Part shown: one piece after another, positions 9,555-19,051 of the stretch
Layout: each line of letters begins with the position of its first letter
Position numbering within the stretch: the stretch's first letter is position 1
DNA from: Cyanobium sp. FGCU52
GTDB lineage: Bacteria > Cyanobacteriota > Cyanobacteriia > PCC-6307 > Cyanobiaceae
NCBI GenBank assembly: GCA_024958715.1
Contig: JANWUS010000050.1
Location: 1-64,000 of the forward strand
Reading direction: 5' to 3'
Length of the DNA stretch: 64,000 nt
Notes under the pieces: generated by a model
What the model was told of the DNA's origin: nothing
The model's database searches: none
Seen by the model: only the letters and a program-made list of their open reading frames with translations
Translations under genes and position numbers: made by a program

Positions 9555-10709
9555 CTAGCGGGGGTCCGGAGTGCCGTGCCCCCTGGCGCCGATGGGTTTC
9601 CCGCCCCCCTTGCCGCCGCTGCGCTCGGTTCCCCCCGCGGCCGCCGGCCCCTCGGCCCGGGCGAACACCATCCGGCCCGTGGGCGTCTGCAGCGCTCCGG
9701 TGATCACCACGGCCAGGCGCTCGCCGATGCGGCTGCGGGCGTCCTCCACCACCACCATGGTGCCGTCCTCCAGGTAGCCGACCCCCTGGGCCGCCTCCTT
9801 GCCCTCGCGCACGATCTTGATCTGCAGCCCGTCGCCGGGCTGCACCTCGGGCCGCAGGGCGATCACCAGCTCGCTGAGGTTGAGCACCTTCAGCTCGCGC
9901 ACCTCGGCCACCTTGGCCAGGTTGTAATCGGCCGTCAGCAGGGTGCCGCCGGTGTCGGCCGTGAGCGAGAGCAGGCGGTCGTCGACGCCGTTGCCCTCGT
10001 AGCGGGTGCTGTTCACCACCAGGCGCCGGCCGTAGGTCTCGCGCAGCTCCGACAGCAGCTTGAGGCCGCGGCGACCCTTGCCCCGCTTCTCGCCGTTGCC
10101 CGAATCGGCCAGCGCCTGCAGTTCGTCGATCACGCACTGGGCCACGATCACCTGGCCCTCCAGCAGGCCGCTCTCCAGCAGCCCGCGGATGCGGCCGTCG
10201 ATGATCACGCTGGTGTCGAGGATCTTGGCGCTGGCGGGCTGCAGCACCCCTTCGGCCACCAGCAGGGCCTCGGTGCTGGTGGGGTTGAACAGGCGCAGCA
10301 GGGTGCGGCCGTGCACCTCGGCCAGGTTGTAGCCCAGCACCCCGAAGAACACGTTGCTGAGCACGGCCGCCAGCGGCTTCACCAGCACCACCTCCCAGGG
10401 CAGGGGCAGCAGCAGGATCGGCGCCAGCAGCAGGTTCGCCACCAGCAGGCCGAGGATCAGCCCCACCGCCCGGCTCACCAGCAGGTCGGTGGGCACGCTG
10501 CGCACCTGGGCCATCAGGCGACGGCGCAGCTGCTGGAACAGGAACCCGGCGATCAGGCCGAAGAAGGCGCCGAAGCCGCCCAGCACCGTGCGCAGCCCCT
10601 CGGGGTTGTTCACCTGCACCAACAGCGGTTCCGGCAGCAGATCCACGCCCAGCCAGCCCGTGGCCCCGCCGGAGATCACGAACAGCAGCAGGATGAGGGA
10701 GTCCACCAT
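9555..10709 (-). CDS. PIN/TRAM domain membrane protein (YacL-like)
   Basis: 384 residues. Four hydrophobic helices occupy the first 130 residues. A PIN nuclease-like domain follows, with acidic residues in ILDTSVIIDGRI, CVIDELQALAD and LLTADYNLAKVAE. A TRAM RNA-binding domain is at about residues 285-345 (PGDGLQIKIVREGKEAAQGVGYLEDGTMVVVE). The Gly/Lys-rich tail looks disordered. Such proteins are conserved in cyanobacteria and Gram-positives; RNA cleavage at the membrane is assumed, not proven. Divergent from hemW. Confidence 0.9.
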   Translation of the reverse strand: MVDSLILLLFVISGGATGWLGVDLLPEPLLVQVNNPEGLRTVLGGFGAFFGLIAGFLFQQLRRRLMAQVRSVPTDLLVSRAVGLILGLLVANLLLAPILLLPLPWEVVLVKPLAAVLSNVFFGVLGYNLAEVHGRTLLRLFNPTSTEALLVAEGVLQPASAKILDTSVIIDGRIRGLLESGLLEGQVIVAQCVIDELQALADSGNGEKRGKGRRGLKLLSELRETYGRRLVVNSTRYEGNGVDDRLLSLTADTGGTLLTADYNLAKVAEVRELKVLNLSELVIALRPEVQPGDGLQIKIVREGKEAAQGVGYLEDGTMVVVEDARSRIGERLAVVITGALQTPTGRMVFARAEGPAAAGGTERSGGKGGGKPIGARGHGTPDPR

Positions 10710-10749
10710 TCCGGGATGCTGTGGCTGCCCATCACATCAGCACCGCAGC

Positions 10750-12045
10750 ATGACGGATCCGGAGCGGATTGCCAGCGAGGGGTTACCGCCCGTGACGCGG
10801 CCGCCCCGCTCCGCCTACCTGCACATCCCCTTCTGCCATCGCCGCTGTTTCTACTGCGATTTCCCCGTGGTTCCCCTCGGCGACCGTGCCGATGGCGCGG
10901 GCGGTCCCGGATCCGCCTCGATCCGCGCCTATCTGAACCTGCTGCACCAGGAGATCGCCGCCGCCCCCGCAGGTCCACCCCTGGCCACCGTGTACCTCGG
11001 CGGCGGCACCCCCTCGCTGCTCACACCTGCCCAGGTGGCCGGGTTGCTGGCGGCCCTGGAGCGGCGCTTCGGCCGGATGCCCGGGGCGGAGGTGACCCTG
11101 GAGCTCGATCCGGCCAGCTTCGATCAGGCGCGGCTGGCCGGCTATCTGGAGGCGGGCGTCAACCGGGTGAGCCTGGGCGGCCAGAGCTTCGACGACGCGG
11201 TGCTTGCCGGGCTCGGACGCCGGCACCGCGGCGTGGACCTGGAGCAGGCCTGCGCCTGGCTGCGGGCGGCCCACCGGCGCGGCGATCTGGCCAGCTGGAG
11301 CCTCGATCTGATCCAGGGGCTTCCGGAGCAGTCCCTGGCCCACTGGGACGAGCAGCTGGAGCGGGCGATTGCCGCCGGGGCCCCGCACCTCTCGGTCTAC
11401 GACCTGATCGTGGAGCCCGGCACGGTGTTCGAGCGGCGCCGGCAGCGGGGCGAGCTCGACCTTCCCGACGACGACCTGGCGGCCGATCTGATGGAGCACA
11501 CCGGGCGGCGGCTCGCCGCCGCGGGCTACGGCCGCTACGAGGTGTCGAACCATGCCCTGCCGGGCCACGCCTCCCGCCACAACCGCGTCTACTGGAGCGG
11601 CGCCGGCTGGTGGGGCTTCGGCATGGGGGCCACCTCGGCTCCCCAGGGCGTGCGCACGGCCCGGCCGCGCACCCGCGAGGCCTACGCCGCCTGGCTGGCT
11701 GAGGGAGCCCCCCAGGAGTCCGGCCACCCCCGGGGTATGCCGGCCGACGAGCGGCTGCTGGTGGGGCTGCGCCGGCGCGAGGGGGTGAACCTGGCGGCCC
11801 TCGCCGGGGAGCACGGGCTGGATGCGGCTGCCTTGAGTGGGCTGCGGGCCCAGCTGGCGCCGTTCGAGCGGCGCGGACTGCTGGTGGTGGAGGGCCCGCG
11901 CTGGCGCCTCAGTGACCCGGAGGGTCTGGCTCTCAGCAATGCGGTGCTGAGGGAGCTGCTGGCGTGGTGGGCGTCCGCTGGGCCCGGATCCAGCCCCGCA
12001 GGGCCTCCACCGCCAGTCCCCGCCCATCCAGCAGCGGTGGGCTGA
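10750..12045 (+). CDS. hemW: Radical SAM protein HemW
   Basis: 431 residues. The radical SAM cluster motif is CHRRCFYC near residue 35, in the HemW context [18 protein letters not shown]. Further family segments are [35 protein letters not shown] and [13 protein letters not shown]. HemW binds and inserts haem; older annotations call it coproporphyrinogen III oxidase-like. The last ~25 residues are Pro/Gly/Ala-rich and lie opposite the end of panB, with a 113-base convergent overlap. Confidence 0.93.
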   Translation: MTDPERIASEGLPPVTRPPRSAYLHIPFCHRRCFYCDFPVVPLGDRADGAGGPGSASIRAYLNLLHQEIAAAPAGPPLATVYLGGGTPSLLTPAQVAGLLAALERRFGRMPGAEVTLELDPASFDQARLAGYLEAGVNRVSLGGQSFDDAVLAGLGRRHRGVDLEQACAWLRAAHRRGDLASWSLDLIQGLPEQSLAHWDEQLERAIAAGAPHLSVYDLIVEPGTVFERRRQRGELDLPDDDLAADLMEHTGRRLAAAGYGRYEVSNHALPGHASRHNRVYWSGAGWWGFGMGATSAPQGVRTARPRTREAYAAWLAEGAPQESGHPRGMPADERLLVGLRRREGVNLAALAGEHGLDAAALSGLRAQLAPFERRGLLVVEGPRWRLSDPEGLALSNAVLRELLAWWASAGPGSSPAGPPPPVPAHPAAVG

Positions 12046-12790
12046 AGGGGGGCTGCCGCAGCGTCAGCCCCAGCAGGTCGGCGGTGACGCGCACCTGGCC
12101 GTCGCAGGCATCGCCGGCACCGATGCCGATCACCGGGATCGCCAGCCGCCCGCTCAGTTCGGTGGCCAGCTCGCCTGGAATGTGCTCCAGCACCAGGGCG
12201 AAGCAGCCCGCGGCCTCCAGGGCGAGGGCCTGGCGGCGCAGCCGGTCCTGGCTCACCGGGTCGCCGGCCTGGCGCCGGTAGCCGAGCCGGTGCACCGACT
12301 GAGGCGTCAGCCCCAGATGGCCCATCACCGGGATGCCGGCCCGCACCAGCCGGTCGATCACCGCCACGGTCTCCGGTTCGGCGCCCTCCAGCTTCACGGC
12401 CGCGGCGGCCGACTCCTTGAGCACCCGCCCGGCGGCGGCCACCGCCTCATCCGGGCTGCACTGGTAGCTGAGGAAGGGCAGGTCGCAGATGATCAGCGGC
12501 CGGCCGCCGGCGCTGGCGCTGCGGGCCGCCTCCAGACCCCGCGCCACCGCCCGCGTGTGGTGGAGCATCTCGTCGAGCGTCACCGGCAGGGTGGTGGTGT
12601 GGCCGAGCACCACCATCGCCAGGGAGTCGCCCACCAGCACCGCATCGGCGCCCGCTTCGGCCACCACCGCCGCCGACAGGGCATCCCAGGCGGTGAGCAC
12701 CGTGATCGGCAGCCCGGCCTGCTTGCGCAGCTGGAGATCGGCGGGGCGCTGGGGCACGGACCGGGATCGCGGCTGGGGCATTGCTAGCAT
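11933..12790 (-). CDS. panB: 3-methyl-2-oxobutanoate hydroxymethyltransferase
   Basis: First committed step of pantothenate synthesis: hydroxymethyl transfer from methylene-THF to ketoisovalerate. The sequence has [35 protein letters not shown] (metal-binding Asp), AVKLEGA and [16 protein letters not shown]-type motif, followed by [12 protein letters not shown] codons at 12790 and 12781 are both possible. The C-terminal tail past GWIRAQ is Pro/Ala-rich and coincides with the overlap with hemW. It is divergent from the SRP RNA gene. Confidence 0.94.
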   Translation of the reverse strand: MLAMPQPRSRSVPQRPADLQLRKQAGLPITVLTAWDALSAAVVAEAGADAVLVGDSLAMVVLGHTTTLPVTLDEMLHHTRAVARGLEAARSASAGGRPLIICDLPFLSYQCSPDEAVAAAGRVLKESAAAAVKLEGAEPETVAVIDRLVRAGIPVMGHLGLTPQSVHRLGYRRQAGDPVSQDRLRRQALALEAAGCFALVLEHIPGELATELSGRLAIPVIGIGAGDACDGQVRVTADLLGLTLRQPPFSPPLLDGRGLAVEALRGWIRAQRTPTTPAAPSAPHC

Positions 12791-12799
12791 CCGAACGAC

Positions 12800-12893
12800 T
12801 CGGACCCACGCGGCCCCGACGCCCAAACCTGGTCAGGACCGGAAGGGAGCAGCCACACGGGATGCTCAGGGCAGGCGTGGACTCCGGGTCACC
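12800..12893 (+). ncRNA. ffs: Signal recognition particle RNA, small (4.5S) type
   Basis: The apical Ffh-binding domain is recognisable: GGTCAGGACCGGAAGGGAGC starting at about 12831, with the invariant GGAA tetraloop and the following AGCAGCC. The flanks GGACCCACGC (12802-12811) and GCGTGGACTCC (about 12875-12885) pair as the base of the hairpin. The ends given are approximate, drawn from that stem. The RNA partners Ffh for co-translational membrane targeting. Its promoter would have to lie in or before the start of panB. Confidence 0.9.
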
Positions 12894-13089
12894 ACCTTCT
12901 TCACCGCGGTCGCGGCACAACTCAGGCGCAGACGCCGGCTGATCTCTGCAGCTCATCCAGTCTGCAGCGTCGCAGCCGCCATCGGGGGACAACAACGTCG
13001 CCTTACACCGTCGCGCTCCACCGTCGACCTACACCGCCGGGAGATCGACGATCCCCCGGAAACCCCAGGATCTGCTTCTGCTCCGGGAA

Positions 13090-14190
13090 TCAGTCGATCC
13101 GGCCCTGCCGGTTCAGCAGGAAGGGGGGAATCATGGCGCCCCGCTCCTCAGCGGCGGCCTCGGGGGTGAAGGGGTTGGCGAAGGCGGTGGCTGCCGCAGG
13201 CCGGTCGAGGTTGTGGGTGCCCTGGCCCTCGAAGCCGGTGGCGATCACGGTCACGTGGATCTCGCCGTCGAGGCTTTCATCCACCACGGCGCCCACGATG
13301 ATGTTGGCGTCGGGATCGACCGAGTCGTAGATCACCTCGGAGGCCGTGGTCATGTCCTCGAGGGTCATGTCCTTGCCGCCGCTGATGTTGATCACGCAGC
13401 CGCGTGCTCCTTCGATGCGGGCAGACTCCAGCAGGGGGCTGCTGATCGCCGCCTGGGCCGCCTCACTGGCGCGCGAGCGTCCCGAGCCCACCCCGATGCC
13501 CAGCAGGGCCGTGCCCGCATCGGCCATCACCGAACGCACGTCGGCGAAGTCGACATTCACCAGACCCGGCTTGGTGATGATGTCGGTGATGCCCTTGACG
13601 GCCATGCGCAGCACATCGTCGGCGGCGCGGAAGGCATCCTGCAGGGGAGCGCCGGCGATCGCGTCGCGCAGGCGGTCGTTGGGGATCACGATCAGGGTGT
13701 CCACGTTCTCCGCCAGCCGGGCGATGCCCTCCTCGGCCTGGCGGAGGCGGCGACGGCCCTCGAATCCGAACGGCTTGGTGACGATGCCCACGGTGAGGGC
13801 GCCGCATTCCTTGGCCACCTCGGCCAGGATCGGCGCCGCACCGGTGCCGGTGCCGCCCCCCATGCCGGCGGCGATGAACACCAGATCGGCCCCCTCAAGC
13901 GACTGCTGCAGATCGGAGCGCGACTCCTCGGCCGCCTTCTGGCCGATCACCGGATTGCCTCCGGCACCGAGGCCGCGGGTGAGCTTCTGGCCCAGCTGGA
14001 TCCGCTGGCGGGCCGCCGACTGCAACAGGGCCTGGGCATCGGTGTTGAGCACCCGGTAGCCCACCCCCTGGAGATCGGCGGCGATCATCCGGTTCACGGC
14101 GTTGCTGCCGCCGCCGCCGACACCGATCACCTCGATCCGCGCCGACTGGCTCGGGACGATGCCATTGGTGCTCGCCGGTGTCTGGCTCAT
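13090..14190 (-). CDS. ftsZ: Cell division protein FtsZ
   Basis: 366 residues. The tubulin-like GTPase that forms the Z ring. GTP-binding features: VIGVGGGGSNAVNRMI, the signature GMGGGTGTGAAPILAEVAKE, and NVDFADVRSVM with the T7-loop region. The start at 14190 (MSQTPASTNG) is preferred because an AGGAG lies 9 bases upstream and the length fits picocyanobacterial FtsZ; in-frame ATGs at 14253, 14292 and 14358 lack such a site. The C-terminus ends IPPFLLNRQGRID, resembling the partner-binding tail. ftsQ lies upstream in the same direction. Confidence 0.96.
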   Translation of the reverse strand: MSQTPASTNGIVPSQSARIEVIGVGGGGSNAVNRMIAADLQGVGYRVLNTDAQALLQSAARQRIQLGQKLTRGLGAGGNPVIGQKAAEESRSDLQQSLEGADLVFIAAGMGGGTGTGAAPILAEVAKECGALTVGIVTKPFGFEGRRRLRQAEEGIARLAENVDTLIVIPNDRLRDAIAGAPLQDAFRAADDVLRMAVKGITDIITKPGLVNVDFADVRSVMADAGTALLGIGVGSGRSRASEAAQAAISSPLLESARIEGARGCVINISGGKDMTLEDMTTASEVIYDSVDPDANIIVGAVVDESLDGEIHVTVIATGFEGQGTHNLDRPAAATAFANPFTPEAAAEERGAMIPPFLLNRQGRID

Positions 14191-14390
14191 GTCGCTGTTC
14201 TCCTGCAAGGGCGTGAGATCCACGGGGAAGGGGGAGGCCGGTTCGCTCGCCATTGCGGGAGGGACGGGGATGCCGTTGATCTGCGGCTGCATTATGTCGG
14301 GGGCCGGGACCCTGGCCCGGAAGGGAACCAGCTTGACCCCGATCGCCCCAGAGGGCAATGGCCTGTGTGGGATGGCTGTCCGCCGTCGGC

Positions 14391-15230
14391 CTACTGGCCC
14401 CCGCGTGGTGGGCCGGCCAGCGTGGTTCCGGCCGGCGCGGCGCCCCCGCCGGGCAGGCTCAGCTCGGGCTGTTCGGGATCGCTCAGGTCGATCAGCCGCG
14501 GCGTCCGCCCCCCCAGCCTGGCGGGCAGGGTGGCCAGCAGATGGCCGGCCACCTCCAGGCGCCGGTCGAGCTGGTTGTCGGAGGGCCCGAGGCGCATCCG
14601 GCCCAGGGAGCCGCTGACCAGCCAGAGGCTGCCGTCGGGCTCGAAGCGCACCTCCTGGAGGCCGGGACCAAGCTGCTGCCGCTGGGCCAGCACGCGGGCC
14701 AGGGTGGGGCGGTGGCGTTCCGTCCAGCCCACCACCTTGAGGGTCAGATCCCCCTTGACCTTCACCCCGTCGTGCTGGCGGGTGCTGATCCAGCTGCCGA
14801 GCCGGTCGACATAACCCAGCTCCGGCCCCTGGGGGGTGCGGCGTTCGGCGCGGGCCACCGCTTCACGGTCCACCAGTTCCACCCGCAGACGGGGCGGCAG
14901 GATCGAGCGGCTCACCTGCACCCGCTCCACAGGCAGGGCCTGGGAGAGGCTGCTGCCCAGCTCCCGGGGCTGCAGGGTGAGCAGGGGCTGGGGGAAGCGG
15001 AGCCCAGCGGCCTGGATCACCTGGTCGCGGCTCACCAGCTGGCTGCCCACCACCTCCACCTGGGAGGCATCGCGAAGGTTCCAGCCGTCCTTGAGCAGCA
15101 CCCAGCCCAGGCCGGTGGCGATGGCACTGAAGGCGACGAGCTGCCAGAGCTGGCGCAGCCGCTCGGCCCGCCGCTGCTGCCTCAGCTGCTTGCGCCGGGC
15201 GGCACCGGGGGGAAGGGGGGAGCTGGTCAC
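14391..15230 (-). CDS. ftsQ: Cell division protein FtsQ
   Basis: 279 residues. A short basic cytoplasmic head, one membrane helix (residues about 31-46), then a POTRA domain starting near SQVEVVGSQLVSRDQVIQAAG and a periplasmic FtsQ domain with LPPRLRVELVDREAVA. FtsQ links the Z ring to septal wall synthesis. It sits in the cluster ddl - hypothetical - ftsQ - ftsZ, a remnant of the dcw cluster. Its ATG overlaps the stop of the upstream small gene by four bases. Confidence 0.88.
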   Translation of the reverse strand: MTSSPLPPGAARRKQLRQQRRAERLRQLWQLVAFSAIATGLGWVLLKDGWNLRDASQVEVVGSQLVSRDQVIQAAGLRFPQPLLTLQPRELGSSLSQALPVERVQVSRSILPPRLRVELVDREAVARAERRTPQGPELGYVDRLGSWISTRQHDGVKVKGDLTLKVVGWTERHRPTLARVLAQRQQLGPGLQEVRFEPDGSLWLVSGSLGRMRLGPSDNQLDRRLEVAGHLLATLPARLGGRTPRLIDLSDPEQPELSLPGGGAAPAGTTLAGPPRGGQ

Positions 15231-15637
15231 AGTTCGCAGCGGGAGCGGGCCATCAGTTCATCGATCCAGCGCCGGGCACGCTGCGCATCCGAGAAGGGCA
15301 GGTCCTTCTGGAGTCCGCCACCCACCAGGCGCAGCCGGCAGGGGCCCTGGCTCTCCTCGGTGAGCGGGGCCTCGCCGGAGCCCAGGGACAGCAGCTCCAC
15401 CAGCTCCAGCTGCTTGATCACGAAGCTGTCCACGGGCTGGAAGCTGCCGGCCTCGAAGCGGCACCAGCTGAGCACCCCGTCCAACAGGCGCGCGGCGCCG
15501 CAGCCATCGAGCTTGGCCAGCTCGGCACCCTCCGCCCAGGCTCGGAACAGCTGCTGGCGGCGGCGCTCCAGCCAGCCCAGGGCCGTGAGCAGCACGAACA
15601 CCAGCAGCAGGGGGATCCAGAGCAGCCCATGACTCAT
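15227..15637 (-). CDS. Conserved-looking hypothetical protein with N-terminal membrane helix
   Basis: 136 residues starting at an ATG that overlaps the TGA of ddl (ATGA). Residues 3-22 form one hydrophobic helix ([19 protein letters not shown]); the rest is soluble and contains [24 protein letters not shown] and a final helix [12 protein letters not shown]. No domain is recognised. Position between ddl and ftsQ with overlaps at both ends suggests a role in envelope or division, by context only. Confidence 0.75.
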   Translation of the reverse strand: MSHGLLWIPLLLVFVLLTALGWLERRRQQLFRAWAEGAELAKLDGCGAARLLDGVLSWCRFEAGSFQPVDSFVIKQLELVELLSLGSGEAPLTEESQGPCRLRLVGGGLQKDLPFSDAQRARRWIDELMARSRCEL

Positions 15638-16731
15638 GTCGCGCCACCTCCTGCGGGGCTTCGATGCAGGGATTCTCTCGCCTCCTGCACCAGTTGGTGC
15701 ACGAGCTGCTCGCGCGACACCCCGCTCGCCTCCCACAGCATCGGGTACATGCTCTGGGGGGTGAAGCCCGGCAGGGTGTTGATCTCGTTGAGCCAGAGGT
15801 CGCCGCTGGCCTCCTCATAGAAGAAGTCGACCCGCGACAGGCCGCTGGCCCCCACCGCCCGGCAGGCCTCGATCGCCATGCCGCGCGCCTGCTCGGCCAC
15901 CAACGGGGGCACCTCGGCGGGGATCACGGTGTGGCTCAGGCCTTCGCTGTACTTGGTGGTGTAGTCGTACCAGTCGGCATCGAAACGGATCTCGCCGAGC
16001 ACCGAGGCCTGCAGGCTGCGGGTGCCGAGCACGGCGCATTCCAGTTCCCGGGCCTTCACCCCCTGCTCCACCACCAGGCGCGGGTCCAGGGCGGCGGCGG
16101 TGTGCAGCCCCGCCAGCAGGGAGCTGCGGTCGGTGGCCTTGCTGATGCCCACCGAGGAGCCCATGTTGGCGGGCTTGACGAAGCAGGGGTAGCCCAGCCG
16201 GGACTCCAGCTGATTGAGCAGGCCCTCGCCGTCGCCGGTCAGTTCCTCTGCGCCGACGCAGAGATAGGGCACCTGGGGCAGGCCGGCGGCGGCGAAGGCC
16301 GCCTTCATCGCCTGCTTGTCCATCCCCACCGCCGACCCCAGCACGCCGGAACCCACGAACGGCACCTGCATCAGGGTGAACAGCCCCTGGATCGTGCCGT
16401 CCTCGCCGTTGGGACCGTGCAGCACCGGGAACCACACCTCCACCTCCAGCGCTCCCTCGGGGAAACCGCGGAAGCCGGGCTGGCTGGGATCGGCCGGCAG
16501 GCTGCCCGGTTCGGGCGGGGTGCCCTTCTCCAGCACGGCTTCGGCCACCGCAGGCGGCCACCAGCGACCCTGGCGGTCGATGTAGAAGCAGGCCACCCGG
16601 TAGCGCTCGCCATTGGCCCCGCTGTTCAGGGCCGCCAGCACCGTGGCCGCGGAGCGGATCGACACCGCATGTTCATCCGAAGCGCCACCGAACAGCAGGC
16701 CCACCAGGGTGGGGGAGGGGCGGCTGCTCAT
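15634..16731 (-). CDS. ddl: D-alanine--D-alanine ligase
   Basis: 365 residues, ATP-grasp enzyme that makes the D-Ala-D-Ala dipeptide for peptidoglycan. N-terminal [20 protein letters not shown]-grasp core [35 protein letters not shown] and the C-terminal metal/ATP site [18 protein letters not shown] are all present. It begins the ddl-ftsQ-ftsZ run; the downstream gene is coupled through an ATGA overlap. Confidence 0.96.
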   Translation of the reverse strand: MSSRPSPTLVGLLFGGASDEHAVSIRSAATVLAALNSGANGERYRVACFYIDRQGRWWPPAVAEAVLEKGTPPEPGSLPADPSQPGFRGFPEGALEVEVWFPVLHGPNGEDGTIQGLFTLMQVPFVGSGVLGSAVGMDKQAMKAAFAAAGLPQVPYLCVGAEELTGDGEGLLNQLESRLGYPCFVKPANMGSSVGISKATDRSSLLAGLHTAAALDPRLVVEQGVKARELECAVLGTRSLQASVLGEIRFDADWYDYTTKYSEGLSHTVIPAEVPPLVAEQARGMAIEACRAVGASGLSRVDFFYEEASGDLWLNEINTLPGFTPQSMYPMLWEASGVSREQLVHQLVQEARESLHRSPAGGGAT

Positions 16732-16815
16732 CGGGGCGGGCGTCGTGCTCAGGCGCCAAACGGTATCAGTGATCCGCCCGGTGGCCAGGGGCGTTGCCGG
16801 TGAGTTGCCGGGGGA

Positions 16816-17427
16816 TCAGTGCCGGAAGAGGCCGAACCCCCCGAGCACCGCGGCCACCGCCATCATCCCGAGGGGAGAGATCCGGGTGCGGAGCACCAGC
16901 ACGCACGCCAGCAGCGACACCACCAGGGCGGCCGGGTTGGGATCGGAGAGATGCAGGATCTTCAGACCCACGGCGAACAGCACCCCCAGGGTGATCGGCC
17001 CCATGCCGCGTTCGAAGGCCCGGCGCCAGGGGGAGTCGCGGAAGCGGTTCCAGCCCAGGCAGGCCACCACCACCAGCAGGGTGGAGGGCAGCAGGATGGC
17101 CACCTCGGCGGCGCAGGCGGAGAGCAGGGCCCACAGCGGACCCTCCTTCCAGGCGGCGGCCATCCCCAGCAGGCCCACCAGCATCGAACTGGGGCCGGGC
17201 GCCGCCTCCGCCAGCGCATAGAGATCGGCGAACTGGCCGGAGCTCAGCCAGCAGAACTCGTTGACGCTGATGTGGTGGTATTCGGTGAGCAGGGTGTTGC
17301 CGCCGCCGATCGAGAACAGCGAGAGGCCCAGGAAGGTGCCGAGCACCTGCAGCAGCTCACCCAGATCGCTCAGGCGTGCCGGCGTGCAGTTGGTTCCGAG
17401 CACGCCCAGCAGGGAGAGGGGGATCAC
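16816..17427 (-). CDS. Chromate transporter family subunit (C-terminal-type half)
   Basis: 203 residues with about six hydrophobic helices and the CHR-family signature SLFSIGGGNTLLTEYHH, EAAPGPSSMLVGLLG. In short-chain CHR systems two half-size proteins form the transporter; this is the second. A GTG start overlaps the TGA of the preceding half as GTGA. CHR proteins export chromate with sulfate antagonism in tested cases, but many homologues have other unknown anions. Confidence 0.82.
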   Translation of the reverse strand: MIPLSLLGVLGTNCTPARLSDLGELLQVLGTFLGLSLFSIGGGNTLLTEYHHISVNEFCWLSSGQFADLYALAEAAPGPSSMLVGLLGMAAAWKEGPLWALLSACAAEVAILLPSTLLVVVACLGWNRFRDSPWRRAFERGMGPITLGVLFAVGLKILHLSDPNPAALVVSLLACVLVLRTRISPLGMMAVAAVLGGFGLFRH

Positions 17428-18029
17428 GGACGCTCGCTCCCGTCGCGCTGGCGGGGCCAGTACCAGGCCATCGCCAGGGGGGAGATCACCAGCAGCAGGG
17501 GGACGAGCCGCACATGAAACACGGTCATCGCCATGACGACGACGGCGGCCAGGCCCAGGGCCACCGGATCGGCCCGGTAGTCGGGAAGGATCTTGAACCC
17601 CATCGACAGGGCCAGGCCCGCCGCCACGGCCACCATGCCATCGAGCACCCGGTCGACCAGGGGCAGGCTATGAACGCTGAGATAGACCATGCCCAGCCCC
17701 ATCAGCAGAGCGAAGGGGACGAGCAGCATGCCGGCCAGGGCCACCAGGGCTCCGGGAAGCCCGTGCAGGAAGGTGCCGATGTAGACGGCCATGTTGATCT
17801 GGTTGGGGCCCGGCAGCAGCCGGGCCACGGTGTAGCCGGTGAGGAAGTCCTCGTTGCGCATCCAGCGGCGACGCTCGACCACGATCCGCTGGCTCCAGAC
17901 CGAGAGACCGCCGCCGAAGGAGGAGAGGGCCACCTGCAGCATGCCGGCGAACAGCTGCGGCAGTGACGGGCGAGGCGCGAGCGCCGGTGCTGGCTGTGGT
18001 GTCGGTGCGGAAGCGACGGGGTTTGCCAT
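17424..18029 (-). CDS. Chromate transporter family subunit (N-terminal-type half)
   Basis: 201 residues. After a Pro/Ala-rich head the CHR motif SFGGGLSVWSQRIVVERRRW (about residues 37-56) and the second motif RLLPGPNQINMAVYIG are evident, with five to six membrane helices. It is directly coupled to the other half downstream. It starts at the base before the stop of the upstream phospholipase D-like gene, so the three genes form one transcription unit. Confidence 0.85.
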   Translation of the reverse strand: MANPVASAPTPQPAPALAPRPSLPQLFAGMLQVALSSFGGGLSVWSQRIVVERRRWMRNEDFLTGYTVARLLPGPNQINMAVYIGTFLHGLPGALVALAGMLLVPFALLMGLGMVYLSVHSLPLVDRVLDGMVAVAAGLALSMGFKILPDYRADPVALGLAAVVVMAMTVFHVRLVPLLLVISPLAMAWYWPRQRDGSERP

Positions 18030-19028
18030 TCAGTCGTGCACGAAGTGGGGATCCGGCGGCAGTTCCCCCTCCTCGTGCTGGCTGGGATCGAGGGGGTCGG
18101 GGGTGTGGTAGCGGCGGGCCTTCTTCCAGTCGTGCTCGAAGGTCTGCCGCAGGCGCTCCAGCACGGCGGGCGCCGCGGTCTCGATACCGAGTTCGCGGCG
18201 CAGATCGAAGGCGCTGCGATCGATGTTCATCGAGCCGGTGAGGGCATACTCCCCATCCACCAGGATCAGCTTGGCGTGCATCTTGAGGTGCTTCTGCCGG
18301 CGTACTTTCACGCCGAAGCGCTGCATCACCCGCAGCGACGCGAAGGTGTCGTAGATGTCCCAGTCGCTGATGCCGTGCTTGCCGCCGCACAGCACCCGCA
18401 CCTTCACGCCCCGCTCCCGCGCGCAGATGATGCGCTCGAGGATCACCGCATCCACGAACTTGGGATGCTGGATCCAGAGCGTGCGGCTGGCGGTGTCGAT
18501 CACCCGGGCCATCTGGCCGCGGCTGTGGGCGCTGCTCCAGACCAGGCCCACCCCCAGATCGGGCACGAAGAAGGTGCGGTGCCAGTCGGCCTCGAAGCCG
18601 GCCGCCACCTGCTGCACCACCGCCGGGTCGCGGCTCACGACCCCGTAGTCACGGGTTTCGCTGAAGTACTTGTCGGCCAGGTTGAAGGTGGCCACCAGGG
18701 CGGCCTGCCGATCGATCACCATCGACTTCTCGTGGGTGACCGGGAAGGACTCGCTCGTCCAGATGGTGGCAATGCCCCAGGCCTGCAGCCGCGCAAAGGT
18801 CTCGTCGTTCCAGCGATCGCCGCCGGAGGTGTGGGGGTTGAGCATCACCCGAACCTCCACCCCCCGCGCGTGGGCGTTGCGCAGGGCCTCGAGCACGGCC
18901 TCGGAACTGAGCTTGAACTGCTTGATCAGCAGCTGGCTGCGGGCCTGATCCACCAGGGCCAGAACCGATTCGGCGCCGTCCTCCGGCATGACCAGCAGCT
19001 GCTGGGGGGGATGGGGCTCGGGGGCCAT
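18030..19028 (-). CDS. Phospholipase D-like domain protein
   Basis: 332 residues with two HKD motifs, HEKSMVID (about residue 98) and MHAKLILVDGEYALTGSMN (about residue 250), the paired active sites of the PLD superfamily (phospholipases, cardiolipin synthases, nucleases). No signal peptide or membrane helix is evident, so a cytoplasmic phosphatidyl-transfer or nuclease role is possible. The start at 19028 gives MAPEPHPPQQLLVMPEDGAES. miaB lies just upstream in the same direction. Confidence 0.88.
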   Translation of the reverse strand: MAPEPHPPQQLLVMPEDGAESVLALVDQARSQLLIKQFKLSSEAVLEALRNAHARGVEVRVMLNPHTSGGDRWNDETFARLQAWGIATIWTSESFPVTHEKSMVIDRQAALVATFNLADKYFSETRDYGVVSRDPAVVQQVAAGFEADWHRTFFVPDLGVGLVWSSAHSRGQMARVIDTASRTLWIQHPKFVDAVILERIICARERGVKVRVLCGGKHGISDWDIYDTFASLRVMQRFGVKVRRQKHLKMHAKLILVDGEYALTGSMNIDRSAFDLRRELGIETAAPAVLERLRQTFEHDWKKARRYHTPDPLDPSQHEEGELPPDPHFVHD

Positions 19029-19051
19029 GGGCAGGTATCGAGGGGGCGATC

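Noticed and set aside
10783-12027. 414-residue minus-strand frame over hemW
   Set aside because: Antisense to hemW, no conserved motif; hemW carries the radical SAM cysteines.
12894-13089. Possible extra small RNA between SRP RNA and ftsZ
   Set aside because: GC-rich spacer with only weak stems and no recognisable RNA family signature.
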